The notes below the pieces were generated by a model. That model saw only the letters and a program-made list of their open reading frames with translations, was not told where the DNA came from and did not search any database. DNA of 64,000 nucleotides from assembly GCA_029204225.1 (NCBI GenBank), contig MU832209.1, forward strand, positions 18,095-82,094, written 5' to 3'. The stretch comes from Diphasiastrum complanatum (lineage: Eukaryota; Streptophyta; Lycopodiopsida; Lycopodiales; Lycopodiaceae). The translations under genes and the position numbers were made by a program. Below are positions 10,081-20,791 of the stretch, piece by piece (position 1 is the stretch's first letter; every line of letters begins with the position of its first letter).

Positions 10081-11580
10081 TTTGAGCTTCTGTTATGAGA
10101 TTTTTTATATCGACATTGTTCTGATGTGCAATTGCTGTTTCTTCTCAATTTTCTTCTGTGTCATCCTGTCTACTACTTTGAAACAACTTGAAAAGAAGTT
10201 TTGATTTCTCACTTATTCGCAGTATCTCACAAAATCTAAAAACAGACCATAGTTATCAGTTTTCTATCTTTACACAAACATAGGTTACTCAATGGTTGAG
10301 CCACTACTTGGTGGCATGTTCATCGTCAGGATCCTTCTCATGACACTTTACATAGTTGGATTAGTAAATTTTGCTGCTTTCATTTTTCTTCTTAATAAAA
10401 AGACAGTTTTCAAGATTACATTGACTTTCCTTTGTCAGGCGACTTAATGAAAGGAGTGAACCTCATTCTTTTCAAGCTGAGAGGTTCAAAGGACGTTGGC
10501 CAGAACTGGTAGATTTTTCTTTTGAACTCCACTCTTCTTAGATTGAAGCAAGTTAGTTTCTTTCAAACCATGGCATCTCTTTTGGATCGAGCTTCTGAGT
10601 TCACTCCCATCAATGAGCATGTAAATTGTTGCTGAAATTAGTGAGGTAAGATTTTGAACGGCTGTAAGATGCACTATTCTGCATATCCAACCTACATTTT
10701 GTCTAACCTTCTTAATTTTTTTGTGAGGCTGTTTATTGTCGCTGGCTGAGGGGGTGTATCAGCAAGGGTTTGATAACTCAGCAAATTTTGTTTTGTTTTG
10801 CTTCTGCAGTCTTGCAAGTACTTGGAATCCAGAATGGGTGATGGCTAGATTTCTGAACTCCATTTACTTGTGCACTTCACCAACCACAACTTGCAACCAC
10901 TATTGCAGAGATTGAGAGCTGTTTTTTTCCTTTTTCAGTTAGCTATGATTTTGTTGTCACTATCACGACAAACAATCTTTGTCATAATACATTGCACAGT
11001 TACTTATGTCATTAGGAAGTTTACCTTGGCTTTTGCAGCCTTTGTAACACTTTTTTTTGTGAGAAGTTTTATATTGCATTGAATCAATGGTCGGAAATTC
11101 AGAGCTTTTGTTTTGATGCATCAGGGTTGCTGCTGATTAAATATGACATTCTTGCCATGTTTCTAAGCCAGCCAATCAAAGCATTTGTTTTTGGGATTTT
11201 CTAGGCTGTCTTGCAAATTCATTGTGTGGTCATACGACAAATACTTTTGCCATCAAATCATAAGAAAGTATATTGACACTACAACCATGCAGAAAAACAT
11301 TTGCATTTGAGCGGTTTTGTGGGTAGTATGCACCGTGCAGACACCATAATTAGAATGAGGCCAATAACAGAAACTGACGAGGAATGCATTTATAGGACAA
11401 AGAAATACATGTGTAATTGGACAACCAGAAAACAGCTGATTTCGAATAATGGGCATAAGAACTCCAAGAACAAAAGTGTTGAATGTTGTTTTGATTCTCG
11501 TAAGGCATGTACCTCCATTGATCACTCTTCCAAGAAGCTTTGATTGAATGTAGAACTTCAATGCTATATGCCTCTCTACA
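10081..11580. other. Non-coding stretch downstream of the R3H-SUZ gene
   Basis: The stretch is AT-rich with pyrimidine-rich tracts before AG at 10438 (TTTGTCAG) and 10809 (CTTCTGCAG), which could be acceptors of spliced 3' UTR exons. Short ORFs on both strands resemble no family. I see no repeat or RNA gene here. Confidence 0.3.
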
Positions 11581-11589
11581 TCTCACTCA

Positions 11590-12060
11590 AGATACCTCGC
11601 ACAAGCTTGAATGTTACCTCTCTACTCAAGATACCTTGCACAAGCTTGAGGATATTCTGTGATTGTGCCCTACCATAACTAGATTTGCTAACCAAGTAAC
11701 TGCATATTAAAAATGACACTTACTGGCCCATTAAGTGATACATCTCACTCAACCAGCAATAGTCTTGAATCTACATCCACATCTCCATTGCCGTTTACCT
11801 CACTTAATGATGTGGAATATTGATATCAATATACAAATTTACTTGTTGCTGTGTTGCCACCTCTCAACAGAAGATATCTTGCAAAAGCTTTGAACAGATC
11901 ATGTAGTTGTGCCCTATTGTATATAATGCAACTAGATTTAGTTAACCAAGCAGCTTCAGATTCTAGTTTTTAATGCCTACCAGCCCACCTCCCTGACCAG
12001 CCATAGTCTTGCATGTATGTACACCCACATTCAATCAGGTTGAAAATCACCAAATCACCA
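11590..12060. repeat. Diverged tandem duplication, unit about 240 bp
   Basis: Two units share CAAGATACCTTGCACAAGCTT versus AAGATATCTTGCAAAAGCTT, then GTGCCCTA, AACTAGATTT, AACCAAG and an ACCAGCMATAGTCTTG block. They start near 11620 and 11868. There is no coding content. Confidence 0.55.
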
Positions 12061-13589
12061 ACATAAGTAGCATACATACGTTGTCCATTTTGCAACACAA
12101 TAGATACATAATTGTACTTTCACAAGCACCTCATCCACGAAAGTGTATTGAATAGGTAATGTTGTATTCTTTCTATTTGAAGATTTTGTATAAAATCTCT
12201 AACTTTCATTGTCCATTTCAAAAAATGTGGTTTGACTTCTAGCGTTCTAAAATTATTTTGCAAATATGTAGATTTTTTTTCTTTTTCGGGGGGTGGGGGG
12301 GGAGGGGTGAGGCATATAAAATTTTGAAGGTTATTAGTTGATAGGAATTTTGACAAAAAATTTCTATGAGCTAATTTTAGAAACAAGTATCAATAAAATA
12401 AAGTGCAATTCAAAGAAAGCGAGACATCTCTTAAAATATATCAAGTATAGGATTATATTATCCAACAACTAGTAAATTAAAATTTAAGAACATAGAATGT
12501 TATGTATTCAAATGAATAAGCATGCCAAGATAAGCCATTGGAGGCTAGGGATACACTTAATGTTATGAAGCCTAAATCCTCAGATTTGAGATGGATTATA
12601 ATAGTGCTTCTTTTTTATTGTTGTACACATTTTTGAGAGAAGCAAGATTGGGTGACATTGTGTAGTCTTGGAATTCAAGGGCATGTTGAGTGATGAATCG
12701 TTGCATGATCTATGATGATTATGTATTGATATGAAGCTAATACATTATGTTTGTTGTCCACATGTGTATTAAGTGCTCACAATGATGACTTTGTGTGAAT
12801 GAGAGTGTTAATGAAGCAATCGGCAATCTAGGAAGTTTCTAGCATCAATTCTAGGTGCTAGTCTTGATGTTTCTTGATGAATGTGCAATATTCAATGCCT
12901 GAATGTAATTTGTGGACATAATAGATCTTAAGAACACGTTTTTTTAACACTTCCTATCCTACCCAGTTTTTGTATCAATATATGTTGCATAAAACTTGAG
13001 GCCCAAGTTCTTCAAACAAGGGCATTTATTCCATATAAATATATCTTAAAGGCAAAATTTATTAAGACACATACTTGCAACAAATTGAGTTTGTAAAACT
13101 CAATAGAGCTTTGAAACAGATGCGGCTTAACAAAGAAAAGCTTACCGCCAGCCTACCCCTTGAACGAACAAAAGCCCATCACCAGCCCACCCCTTAAGGC
13201 GCAAGCCCCTGTATAAGGCCAAAATGTTTGAGTGGAAGGCCAAGAGTGACAAACGAGGCATTAAAATGGAACTAATGACCTCTCGCCAAGCACAAGAAAA
13301 AATTTGGCAGGATGACGTTGAAGAGCCCAATCCCATGCATGACGTGCCACAATACTTAAGGACTATGAAATGTATGAGGTGGTAGTGATGAGGACCAATA
13401 GAAGATACTTCCATAGGGGCCAATGTTTATGAAGGTCATGTCTGCACCAAAGAGCTAGATCTAGCCACAAAGGGAGAAGATAGTTGCGTAGTACTTGTAG
13501 GAAAAGATGTTGAAGCAAACTATGAGATCTGAAATATCTTCTTCACAAGTACTGTGACCATCTACTAGCATGAAATTATGCTGAGTTGA
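12061..13589. other. AT-rich non-coding stretch
   Basis: I find no convincing gene. A G-run cluster at about 12288-12308 (GGGGGGTGGGGGGGGAGGGG) could form a G-quadruplex on the plus strand. ORFs such as 13142-13423 on the minus strand match no family I recognise. Confidence 0.4.
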
Positions 13590-13599
13590 AGTGCATATC

Positions 13600-14260
13600 G
13601 CCGACGTAGTGGTTCATACCATTCCTTTGGTTGACAGATCGAAACCCGCAGCAAGTAGGCCATATTGGTCTAACCTGCACTATGCCCCCCAGCTAATTCA
13701 GGAGGAGTTAACCAAGCTTTTAGATGCAAGATTCATCTACGCACAGACTGGGTATCGCCAATCGTAGTGGTGCCTAAGAAAAATGGTACTTAGGATTTGT
13801 GTGGCCTACAAGAAGCTCAATGTAGTTACCAACAAGGACCATTTTCACTTACCATTAATGGAAAATGTGTTAGAAAGGACAGCCCAAGCTAAAGCCTATA
13901 GTTTTTTAGATGGATGTAGTGGCTATAATCAAGTGCAAATTGCTCTAGAAGATTAGCACAAGACTGCATTCTCCACAGAGTGGAGAACATACGCCTACAA
14001 AGTAATGCCATTTGGATTGTGCAACGCTCATATCACCTTTCAACGAGTGATGAGCTATGCTTTCAAGGATTTCTTATGGAAATTTTCTGAAATTTTTGTG
14101 GACGACTTCTGTATTCACTCCCTTAGGGCCGAGCATTTATCATGCTTGGAAAAGGTGTTCATACAATGTCAATTATTCGACATATCTCTAAACTTGGCCA
14201 AATGTCAAAGGAGCTTCTACCTTGTGAAGCTTGTGTGCGGGGCATTTGGAGACAATGCCC
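13600..14260 (+). pseudogene. Ty3/gypsy reverse transcriptase relic
   Basis: Read across frames the stretch gives the Ty3 RT motif series. These are QEELTKLLDARFIY, PIVVVPKKNG, RICVAYKKLN, DHFHLPLMENVLER, FLDGCSGYNQVQIA, then TYAYKVMPFGLCNA and the catalytic IFVDDF, followed by LNLAKCQRSFY. A TAG stop replaces the residue after ALED (about 13954), and a frameshift lies near 13787. Protease, RNase H and integrase are absent on either side, and no LTR is seen nearby. It is an old isolated fragment. Confidence 0.85.
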
Positions 14261-14780
14261 AGCTTTGGTCTCACCTCAACCAAAATCACACTTTTTTTTC
14301 TAAATTAAAATATTAATTCTTATTCAAAGAAACATGCCCAACCTTCTTTTGCACAAACTTGTGTGATTGGCACGTGTTTTTTTATCCCATAAATATGTTG
14401 TAGTTGTAACATATTTTACATAGTACATATGTATTAAAATGAAGCCATTACTTTTAAAATGTGTGTGCGCTTGTGTGAATTTGGTGGCCAACTAAAAATC
14501 CACACATGTTCACAAGTAGCAAACTGCCAAAAACTTTGATGTATGCGTGTGCCTACACTTGCTCAAAATTGGCAATATTTTCTAGTGCCCGCACCTTTGC
14601 TTAGTGCTTGCTCACCTGCTCACCAAAAATTTGGTTGCCATTTGCTGCCCTTGCATCTACCACATGGCACGATGGGGCCAAATCTTAGCCAAAGGGCCCA
14701 GGGAGGAGAGCCAAGCGAAAGGGTCTTGGAGGTGGACCTTCCTCGAGTTGAAAACCAATCTTATATTTTCTTTTACCTCT
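14261..14780. other. Non-coding stretch
   Basis: The stretch is AT-rich, then a moderately GC-rich block (14580-14740). A GATGGGGCCAAAT and CCAAAGGGCCCA pair at about 14670-14701 faintly resembles the tandem units at 4.8-5.0 kb. No gene is recognised. Confidence 0.3.
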
Positions 14781-14794
14781 TTTTTGCTGTTAAT

Positions 14795-14960
14795 TTTTTT
14801 ACATGCGCTTTTCGAGTGGAAGATGCACATACAAAAAAGTAATTTTTTTTCCTACATTCACCTTCCTAGTGGAAGGTGCACATAAAAAAAAATAATTCTT
14901 TTACATGCACCTTCCAAGAGTCAAAAGGTGTATGTAAAATAATTTTGAAAAAAAAAGGTG
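14795..14960. repeat. Three palindromic repeats with GGAAGGTG arms
   Basis: Three consecutive blocks of about 55-60 bp each carry ACATGCRCYTTYC and/or GGAAGRTGCACAT, separated by A/T runs. In the middle block CACCTTCC and GGAAGGTG face each other across four bases, an 8-bp-arm hairpin. The origin is unknown; it may be part of a decayed inverted-repeat element. Confidence 0.5.
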
Positions 14961-15450
14961 GACACATTCCTCCCCAAAAGGCGGACACGTTTTCCTTATT
15001 AGAAAGTTAAAATTGATTTTAGAAATAGGCAATAGCTTTGTCGCAATAGCGATAAACAATCGTGAATTTTGTCTTGTCCCTGCTATATGAGTTTGAGTTG
15101 AGAATGGTTGATATTAGGGTGTTTTAAGACTGCATTGCCTGGCAAGTCCTAAATTTAGAGTTCTCCTGTTGGTCTAGGGAAGAAAAATGGGTCTCCCCCT
15201 CCCTTTCAAACTTGGCTTCAGTTGGTGGTAGATGAGGTGCATGAGACCCATGCCACGTAAGGGCAACTCAAGCCCATTTTTTAGGCATGGGGACATTGCT
15301 CAGCATATGAGTTGCATGGGGCAACTTAACAAAAGTGGACCAATCAGACTGAAGGGATTCAAACTAGCCAATCAAATTGCGGCCCTTCATTTGGCATTTG
15401 TCAGCCAAGTTTGAGAGGGTGTTGTTCATTGCATGCCAACTCACTTGCCA
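14961..15450. other. Non-coding stretch
   Basis: I see no gene, tRNA or clear repeat in this stretch. It ends at the left copy of the 14-bp direct repeat that bounds the tRNA-like insertion. Confidence 0.3.
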
Positions 15451-15464
15451 TAATTGAAAAAATG

Positions 15465-15549
15465 CTTCTTGGCTTCCAAGGGGAGGCTCGAACCTGGGAC
15501 CAAAGAAACTTTGGATGCCAAGCCAACCAACTGAGCCAACCCCGTTGGT
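15465..15549 (-). mobile_element. tRNA-like retroposed insertion flanked by a 14-bp target-site duplication
   Basis: An 85-bp insert lies between two perfect copies of TAATTGAAAAAATG (15451-15464 and 15550-15563). On the minus strand it shows a Pol III box A, TGGCTCAGTTGG, that fits the consensus fully, and a box B-like GGTTCGAGCCT. GGGG and CCCC ends could pair as an acceptor stem, and CCAA/TTGG arms enclose a 7-nt loop like an anticodon arm. Length, boxes and duplication indicate a tRNA retropseudogene or a minimal tRNA-derived SINE. It is unlikely to be a working tRNA because the stems are imperfect. Confidence 0.7.
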
Positions 15550-15603
15550 TAATTGAAAAAATGGGTGAAGTCAAAGGCAAAGGGAGTTGTCGCTAGTCTA
15601 AAA

Positions 15604-16018
15604 CCACCCTTAGATCATTTTATTGTGAAAGACTATTTTTTTCGTTTTCCAAAGCGAATTCCAAAGTTGCTCAAAATCTTTCAATCACCTTGCTTTGAGT
15701 AATTGCATCTTCACACTACACAATTTCTAGCAACTACACAAATGTTTACATACAGAGGCTCTAGGCCCAGGACATCAACCTTGAAGAACAAGGTAGTCGG
15801 CCTTGAAGGGCAAGAACATCATCCTCAAAGGACATGCTAAACAATTCTCAAGGGCCAACATAAGCCCCAAAAGAAAACCTTCAAACTTATTCCAACTATT
15901 AACATCCATGAAAGGAAACTTTCACTATGCTTTAAACATGCATGTGGGGTTTCAAGTTTGGATGGGTAAGCCCACAAGCCAAAATCTTACCCACCAATAT
16001 GGATCGTGGAATGTTCTA
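15604..16018. other. Non-coding stretch
   Basis: No gene or repeat is recognised. The 15803-16039 frame is open but has no resemblance to a family I know. Confidence 0.3.
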
Positions 16019-16027
16019 AAATTGTAT

Positions 16028-16108
16028 CGTATTTTGTGAGATTCCAAGTCTAGTGAGTGCACTTGTCTAATGATAAGGCCGCTACCAACCAATCACATTC
16101 CAATTTTG
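16028..16108 (-). mobile_element. Possible second tRNA-like insertion with 9-bp direct repeats
   Basis: An 81-bp stretch is bounded by AAATTGTAT at 16019-16027 and 16109-16117. On the minus strand it has GTGA/TCAC ends, a TGGTAGCGGCC segment near the box A position and CTTGGAATCTC near the box B position. The box matches are weak, so this is a candidate only. Confidence 0.35.
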
Positions 16109-16117
16109 AAATTGTAT

Positions 16118-16840
16118 AGGTAATTAGTTGTCGAGCAACCGTGGAAATGTGAGGACCCCACCATTGACTGCTAGCCTTGTTTTGATTTGCTATGTGTTGT
16201 GACCGGAGCACTTGCCAAGGAGTGAGTGTGAATGCAGAGATAGTCCCTCATTCAGAAAGGTAGCTTCTAGTCATTGCTTTGTCATTGCATGCAATCCATG
16301 TAAAGATGTAACTCCAACAATAGCGATTCATGAAGATGTTCCACTAAAATTGCCAATAAACCTCTCTGATTTCAACGATTAACTTATTGAATCTCCAACG
16401 ACAACTTTCACGAAGATTTTAGTGTTTTCATAAACACGTCCAATGATCTATTCCAGCGATTTCAAAACGACCATTTGCATGCAGAGAAGTGAACATTAAT
16501 TACAAAAAGCAGCAATTTGTGATAGCGGAATATCAGTGTGCCTTTAAAATGTTTTAGGTGGCTTCAGCATGGAGCAGACAAATTTGTATGGGATCAGTTA
16601 TCCAATCAAATAACAAACAGTCAACACAACAGTTGGGGTGTAGTACCCTAATTTCTAGCAGGGTGTTTCAACATGTTTCCAGTTTCCAATAGGTTTGTAG
16701 AGTGAGCATGATTGAAGGATTCTCTAGTGGGATAACTACAGTTGAATTAATTGGTAAAGCACTACTTTTTAGCATTAATTTGGCACATTATTTTTTAAAT
16801 TGAAGCTTTTTTTGAGAAGACTCCAAAAGGAGTAACTATA
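16118..16840. other. Non-coding stretch
   Basis: No gene, RNA or repeat was recognised in this AT-rich sequence. Confidence 0.3.
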
Positions 16841-16847
16841 GTATTCA

Positions 16848-17760
16848 ATGGAAGATGGCAATCAAGTCATTCTCAGTATGCATCAGAGTGTAGATGAGCA
16901 CAAAAAGAGACCTACTTCACCATCTCTTCCATCCATTCCTCCCGCTTCTTGCCCTCGTTGTGAATCAACACGTGCTGATACATCTCTTCCTCCACCTATA
17001 CCATATCGTTCCCCACATCTTTATACAACATCTTATTCCTCCACTTTGTCAACCTCGTAGGATCCTATACCTCCACCTCTTGTGTTCCTTGTCAAGGTTG
17101 TGGACATTTCTATGTGGGATGTGGGCCTTCCCCGTCATCAAAACACATGTACCGCCTTTTAACAACAAGCTTCCCTTTTAGCAACACAAAACATCCCACA
17201 TCTTGCTCTTCTTTTTCCTCCCAATTGGGGCTTGGGCACATAGTCTTGATATTTTGGACTCCTTTTATCTTGATTTTCCTCGTCTCTGCCTATATGCCCA
17301 CATTTCATTTGACCCTCGCCTAGATGTACAAACAACTCTTCAACTACCTTTAACTCGTTTAGCTACCGACCCTTCTGATATTGCTGCTTGGTATACTTTT
17401 TTGCTCTTTCTCCTTTAGTGTTTGTTTCTTTCTCCTAGAGGTGGTGAAGCAGGTCATCAAGAAACCTATAATAGAATTCAATGTTTCATGTAAGGTGACT
17501 GGCAAAATTTACAAGAAGATCTTTTTCTTCGTTGCAATACACTTGAGGCAAAACGTGAGTTTATTTCTATCTCAGACTCTGCCTCCATTCATGTTCATCT
17601 TCGTCTACGTCGTTGTGTTTTGCTTGGGCAAGCTCATGAATATTCTCACGCAACACGTGCCCTCACTCCCTCAGTTACAACAATGCCTTCTTCTAGTACT
17701 ATTTAGGCACTGAAATGGCTTTATCCACATGCCAATGATACTCTCCCTTTATTTTTGGAA
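16848..17760 (+). pseudogene. N-terminal part of a non-LTR-type reverse transcriptase protein (relic)
   Basis: Frames on the plus strand, read past several stops, give a Pro/Ser-rich start and CSTCQGCGHF-like cysteines near 17085-17110. They continue with PLTRLATDPSDIAAWYTF, FLSPRGGEAGHQET, then RCVLLGQAHEYSHATRAL and ALKWLYPHANDTL. The series PRGG...RxxRxxxxGQxSxAxxAL...LxxLHP is one I associate with the region before the RT domain in a class of eukaryotic RT proteins. No RT catalytic motif is visible here. A matching C-terminal part occurs at 29103-29740. Stops at about 17417, 17492 and 17704 make it a pseudogene. The family assignment is from memory and moderate. Confidence 0.4.
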
Positions 17761-17766
17761 GACTTT

Positions 17767-18099
17767 TTGCATGATTAGAAGTCTTCTTGATCTTACAATG
17801 CCAAACCAGACAGAAGGGAACAGATTGACGTTGTAGTATATTTTTTTGTCCTGCCTATCAGAGGACTACTCAGGGTCAAACTCTCTTGAACGCACTTACA
17901 TTCATACATAGATGCAAGCCAAGAACGCTCATTCACAGATCAGAGTGCAGCCCAAATGAACATTTAGCAGATTCTACAGCTATCTACTCTTAAAAATGAA
18001 TTGAATCAGAGCCTAAGCATTACTAAAGTGAGTTACACTTGCATGAATTGACAAAAAAAGAAACAAGAACTAATCTAAAGCATTTTAGGAGTCCAAGAA
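17767..18099 (-). repeat. Left copy of a 333-bp direct repeat (possible 3' LTR)
   Basis: This copy and 20792-21125 agree at almost every base (a few percent substitutions) over their full length. In minus orientation both start near TTCTTGG and end near ATGCCA or ATGCA, like TG...CA LTR ends. The pair encloses a minus-strand gag fragment, as LTRs would. No tRNA-complementary primer site follows the right copy, so the LTR reading is unproven. Confidence 0.6.
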
Positions 18100-18151
18100 C
18101 ATTCATCCGTTGCCATCTTGATGTTACTCAATTTGACAAAAGGGCTTTCAA

Positions 18152-18655
18152 TCAAGCGAAAAGATTTAGACGCTTGATAAAGGATTCTTTCAAAATTGAC
18201 CAGTCTATCTTTTCGTTACGATCAAGGTTGAAAAACCAATCATGTGCTTTAGCGATCATGGTCATCGAAAACAGTTGGACCATAGCATCGGGAGATGTTT
18301 CGCCAGACACATCACATGCATTCTCAAAGATTTGCAAAAATCTTTAAGGGTCCAAACTACCGTCAAACTTTGGTAGATCTAGCTTGGGTGTACGTCTCTC
18401 AAGATGAGCTCCGTGGGTAGCAGAAACTCCATTAGGGTTGGTTCTGACTTGTGAGGGCTCAGCGCCAGAAAAATGGGGTCGTGTGCATGAAGACTCGGCT
18501 CTATCAGGTTTTTGTCCCTCGAATAGGTTTGGTGATTGGTCTTGTAGTTCGGCCCGCATTCGGTAGAACCTATGGCGTTTGATTTGTTCAGCTATAGGGG
18601 ACCTGACCTCGTATGGATAATTGTCTGGAATTTTTGGATCTTTTTGTTGGTCCAT
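18152..18655 (-). pseudogene. Retrotransposon gag fragment
   Basis: The minus-strand frame begins with a polar, Arg-rich segment and continues with RRTPKLDLPKFDGSLDP. A TAA stop follows, then RFLQIFENACDVSGETSPDA, AKAHDWFFNLDR and IDWSILKESFIKRLN in the same frame. PKLxLPKFDG, the Met/Ala-W-F-L segment and FxxRF fit the Ty3/gypsy Retrotrans_gag domain. No zinc knuckle or protease follows: sequence passes into the left direct repeat at 18099. The unit is therefore gag-only or strongly deleted. Confidence 0.75.
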
Positions 18656-19390
18656 TGAGTACTGGTATAAGGTTTTTTTTATTTTTTTGGATTTATTTAT
18701 TTATTTATTTTTATTTTTATTTTTTTGGCGGTCCTATGGTTTGTGGTTTGCGGTGGGGTGCGGGTGACTGCGATCTGGTTACGTTTGTGGACGAATGGGT
18801 GTTGGTTGCGGTTCCATGCAGAGGTAATGAGATGAGTTATGTTTGGTGGATTATGGTGGATGTGGTGATTACGATATACGAGGAGCGGTTGGTTCGATTG
18901 CGGTTTCAACGACTTGTGGTGGTTTCAACGGCTGGGTGTGGTTTCAACGGCGCTATGCGGATGTGGGTAGAGGGTGGTCTGTTGGCGGTTGAAGGTGGCC
19001 GAGGGTAGTCGTAGGGCCGTATGATTGCGGTCTGTTGTGGTGATTTGCGGTCTGAACGGTTTGCGATGGTTGGCGATTGGTTGTGGTAGAATGGATGTAT
19101 GTGGATTATTACGGGTGAAGGAATGACATGAGTGAATTCTGGTCGCTACGGTTCAAGACGGCTGGTGCAATATCTGGAATTCTGTTTCCACCGTTGGAAG
19201 AGTGGAGGTGTGTGACTGCGGTTCTGACGAGAGCGGTGGTGCTGGTGTTGGTGATGGCTACGGCTCAAGGCGATCACGTAGTGGTTTGCGATGGCTATGG
19301 CTCAAGGCAGATACAGGCCCGTGTCGTTGCTCTCATTTATAGTGGTGCAACTTGTATGTCGTTTGGTTTGACAGAAAGATTGTCATTGAA
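18656..19390. other. G/T-rich low-complexity DNA upstream of the gag fragment
   Basis: The plus strand is rich in GGTTTGCGGT, TTTGCGATGG and GGTTTCAACGGC words without strict periodicity, after a T/A-rich run at 18675-18725. ORFs on both strands appear composition-driven. On the element's own (minus) strand this lies upstream of gag and downstream of the CGGTYGAGAT array. Confidence 0.45.
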
Positions 19391-19394
19391 AAAG

Positions 19395-20590
19395 CTGGTG
19401 GTCGAGCGTGAATCTGGTCTGGTTGAGATTGGAAGAAATCCATTCGGTTGAGATTGGACCCAGACCCTCTGGTCGAGAGTTGAGCAAAAACTCTTCTGTC
19501 AAGACGTGATAAGATCTCGTCGGTCGAGAGTTGAGAAATTGCTTCGGTTGAGATTGAGAATCTCTTCGGTTGAGATTTACGCGTTGGGTTTCGGTTGAGA
19601 TTGAATAGAGCACTTCAGCTCCGATTGAGATGTGAAGGATCGCATCAGTTGAGATCAGGACTGGAGGCTCCGGTTGAGATGTGAAGGATCACTTTGGTTG
19701 AGATCAGAACTGAAGGCTCCGGTCAAGATTTGAAGGTTGCCTTTGGCTGAGACCAGGACTGAAGGCTTCAATCGAGATTTGAAGGTTGTATTCGGTTGAG
19801 ATGTTAAAGAGGCCTTCGGTCGAAATCTGGACTTATGGCTCTGGTCGAGATTTGAACGATGCCTTTGGTCGAGATTTAACTGAAGACTGTCGGTCGAGAT
19901 GTCACAGGGCACCATCGGTTGAGATTTTACCTAGGGCCGTCGGTCGAGATTTCATAGGGCACCATCGGTTGAGATTCAATTGAGGGCCGTCGGTCGAGAT
20001 TTCACAGGGCATCGTCGGTTGAGATTTGATTGAGGGCCGTCGGTCGAGATTTTACTGAGGCCGTCGGTTGAGATTTGATTGAGGGCCGTCGGTCGAGATT
20101 TCACAGGGCACCATTGGTTGAGATTTGATTGAGGGCCGTCGGTTGAGATTTTATTGAGGCCGTCGGTCGAGATTCAGACAACTTGTCAATCGAGATCTGA
20201 ACGATTGGCTTCGGTTGAGATTTGAAGAATTGGCTCGGGCTCCGGTTGAGATTTGAAGCGTTGGAAGCGGATCCCGTCGGTTGAGATCTGAGCGACTTTC
20301 GTCGGTTGAGATCTGACTGATGGACGTCGGTCAAGATGTCACAGGACACCGTCAGTTGAGATTTTACTGAGGGCCGTCGGTCGAGGTTCCAAAAAAGACT
20401 TCGGTTGAGATCTAACGTATGGCCGTCGGTCGAGATTAGAATGAGGCCGTCGGTTGAGATCTGATGGAGTACTATCGGTTGAGATCTGAGAGTGTGTGTG
20501 TTGGTTGAGATTCACTAGAATACGTCGGTTGAGATTGGACATGAGCTCTCTGGTTGAGATTTCAACACAGGGGGGGCTCCGGTTGAGATG
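19395..20590 (+). repeat. Array of about 48 CGGTYGAGAT motifs
   Basis: The decamer CGGTTGAGAT or CGGTCGAGAT, with single-base variants, recurs about every 20-40 bp for 1.2 kb. Spacers vary in length and sequence. In 19880-20160 a higher-order unit of about 60 bp with two motifs is visible (GGGCCGTCGGTCGAGATTTC then CCATCGGTTGAGATT). The minus-strand frames read ISTD, DLNRR and SQPT/SRPT repeats by turns, because spacing changes the frame, so it does not encode one repeat protein. It sits between the direct repeats at 17.8 and 20.8 kb. Confidence 0.85.
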
Positions 20591-20791
20591 TGATCGTGAG
20601 GGGACGGGCGGAGCGTGGACAAGGTTGCGGGTTTCTGATGTAGAAGGTGTTGGAGTTCAATGGGCAACGGTGCCAAATGTTTACACAAATGTTTACAGAT
20701 CCCCAAATCCAGAGGATCTGTTTACTACGGTTTTTTTTTCTTCTTGCTTACAGCTTCTACAGCTTGGTATTTTGCCTGTTACCAGGCTTTA

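Noticed and set aside
19395-20590. CRISPR-like array
   Set aside because: The repeated word is only about 10 bases and varies, spacers differ in length, and the window is plant nuclear DNA.
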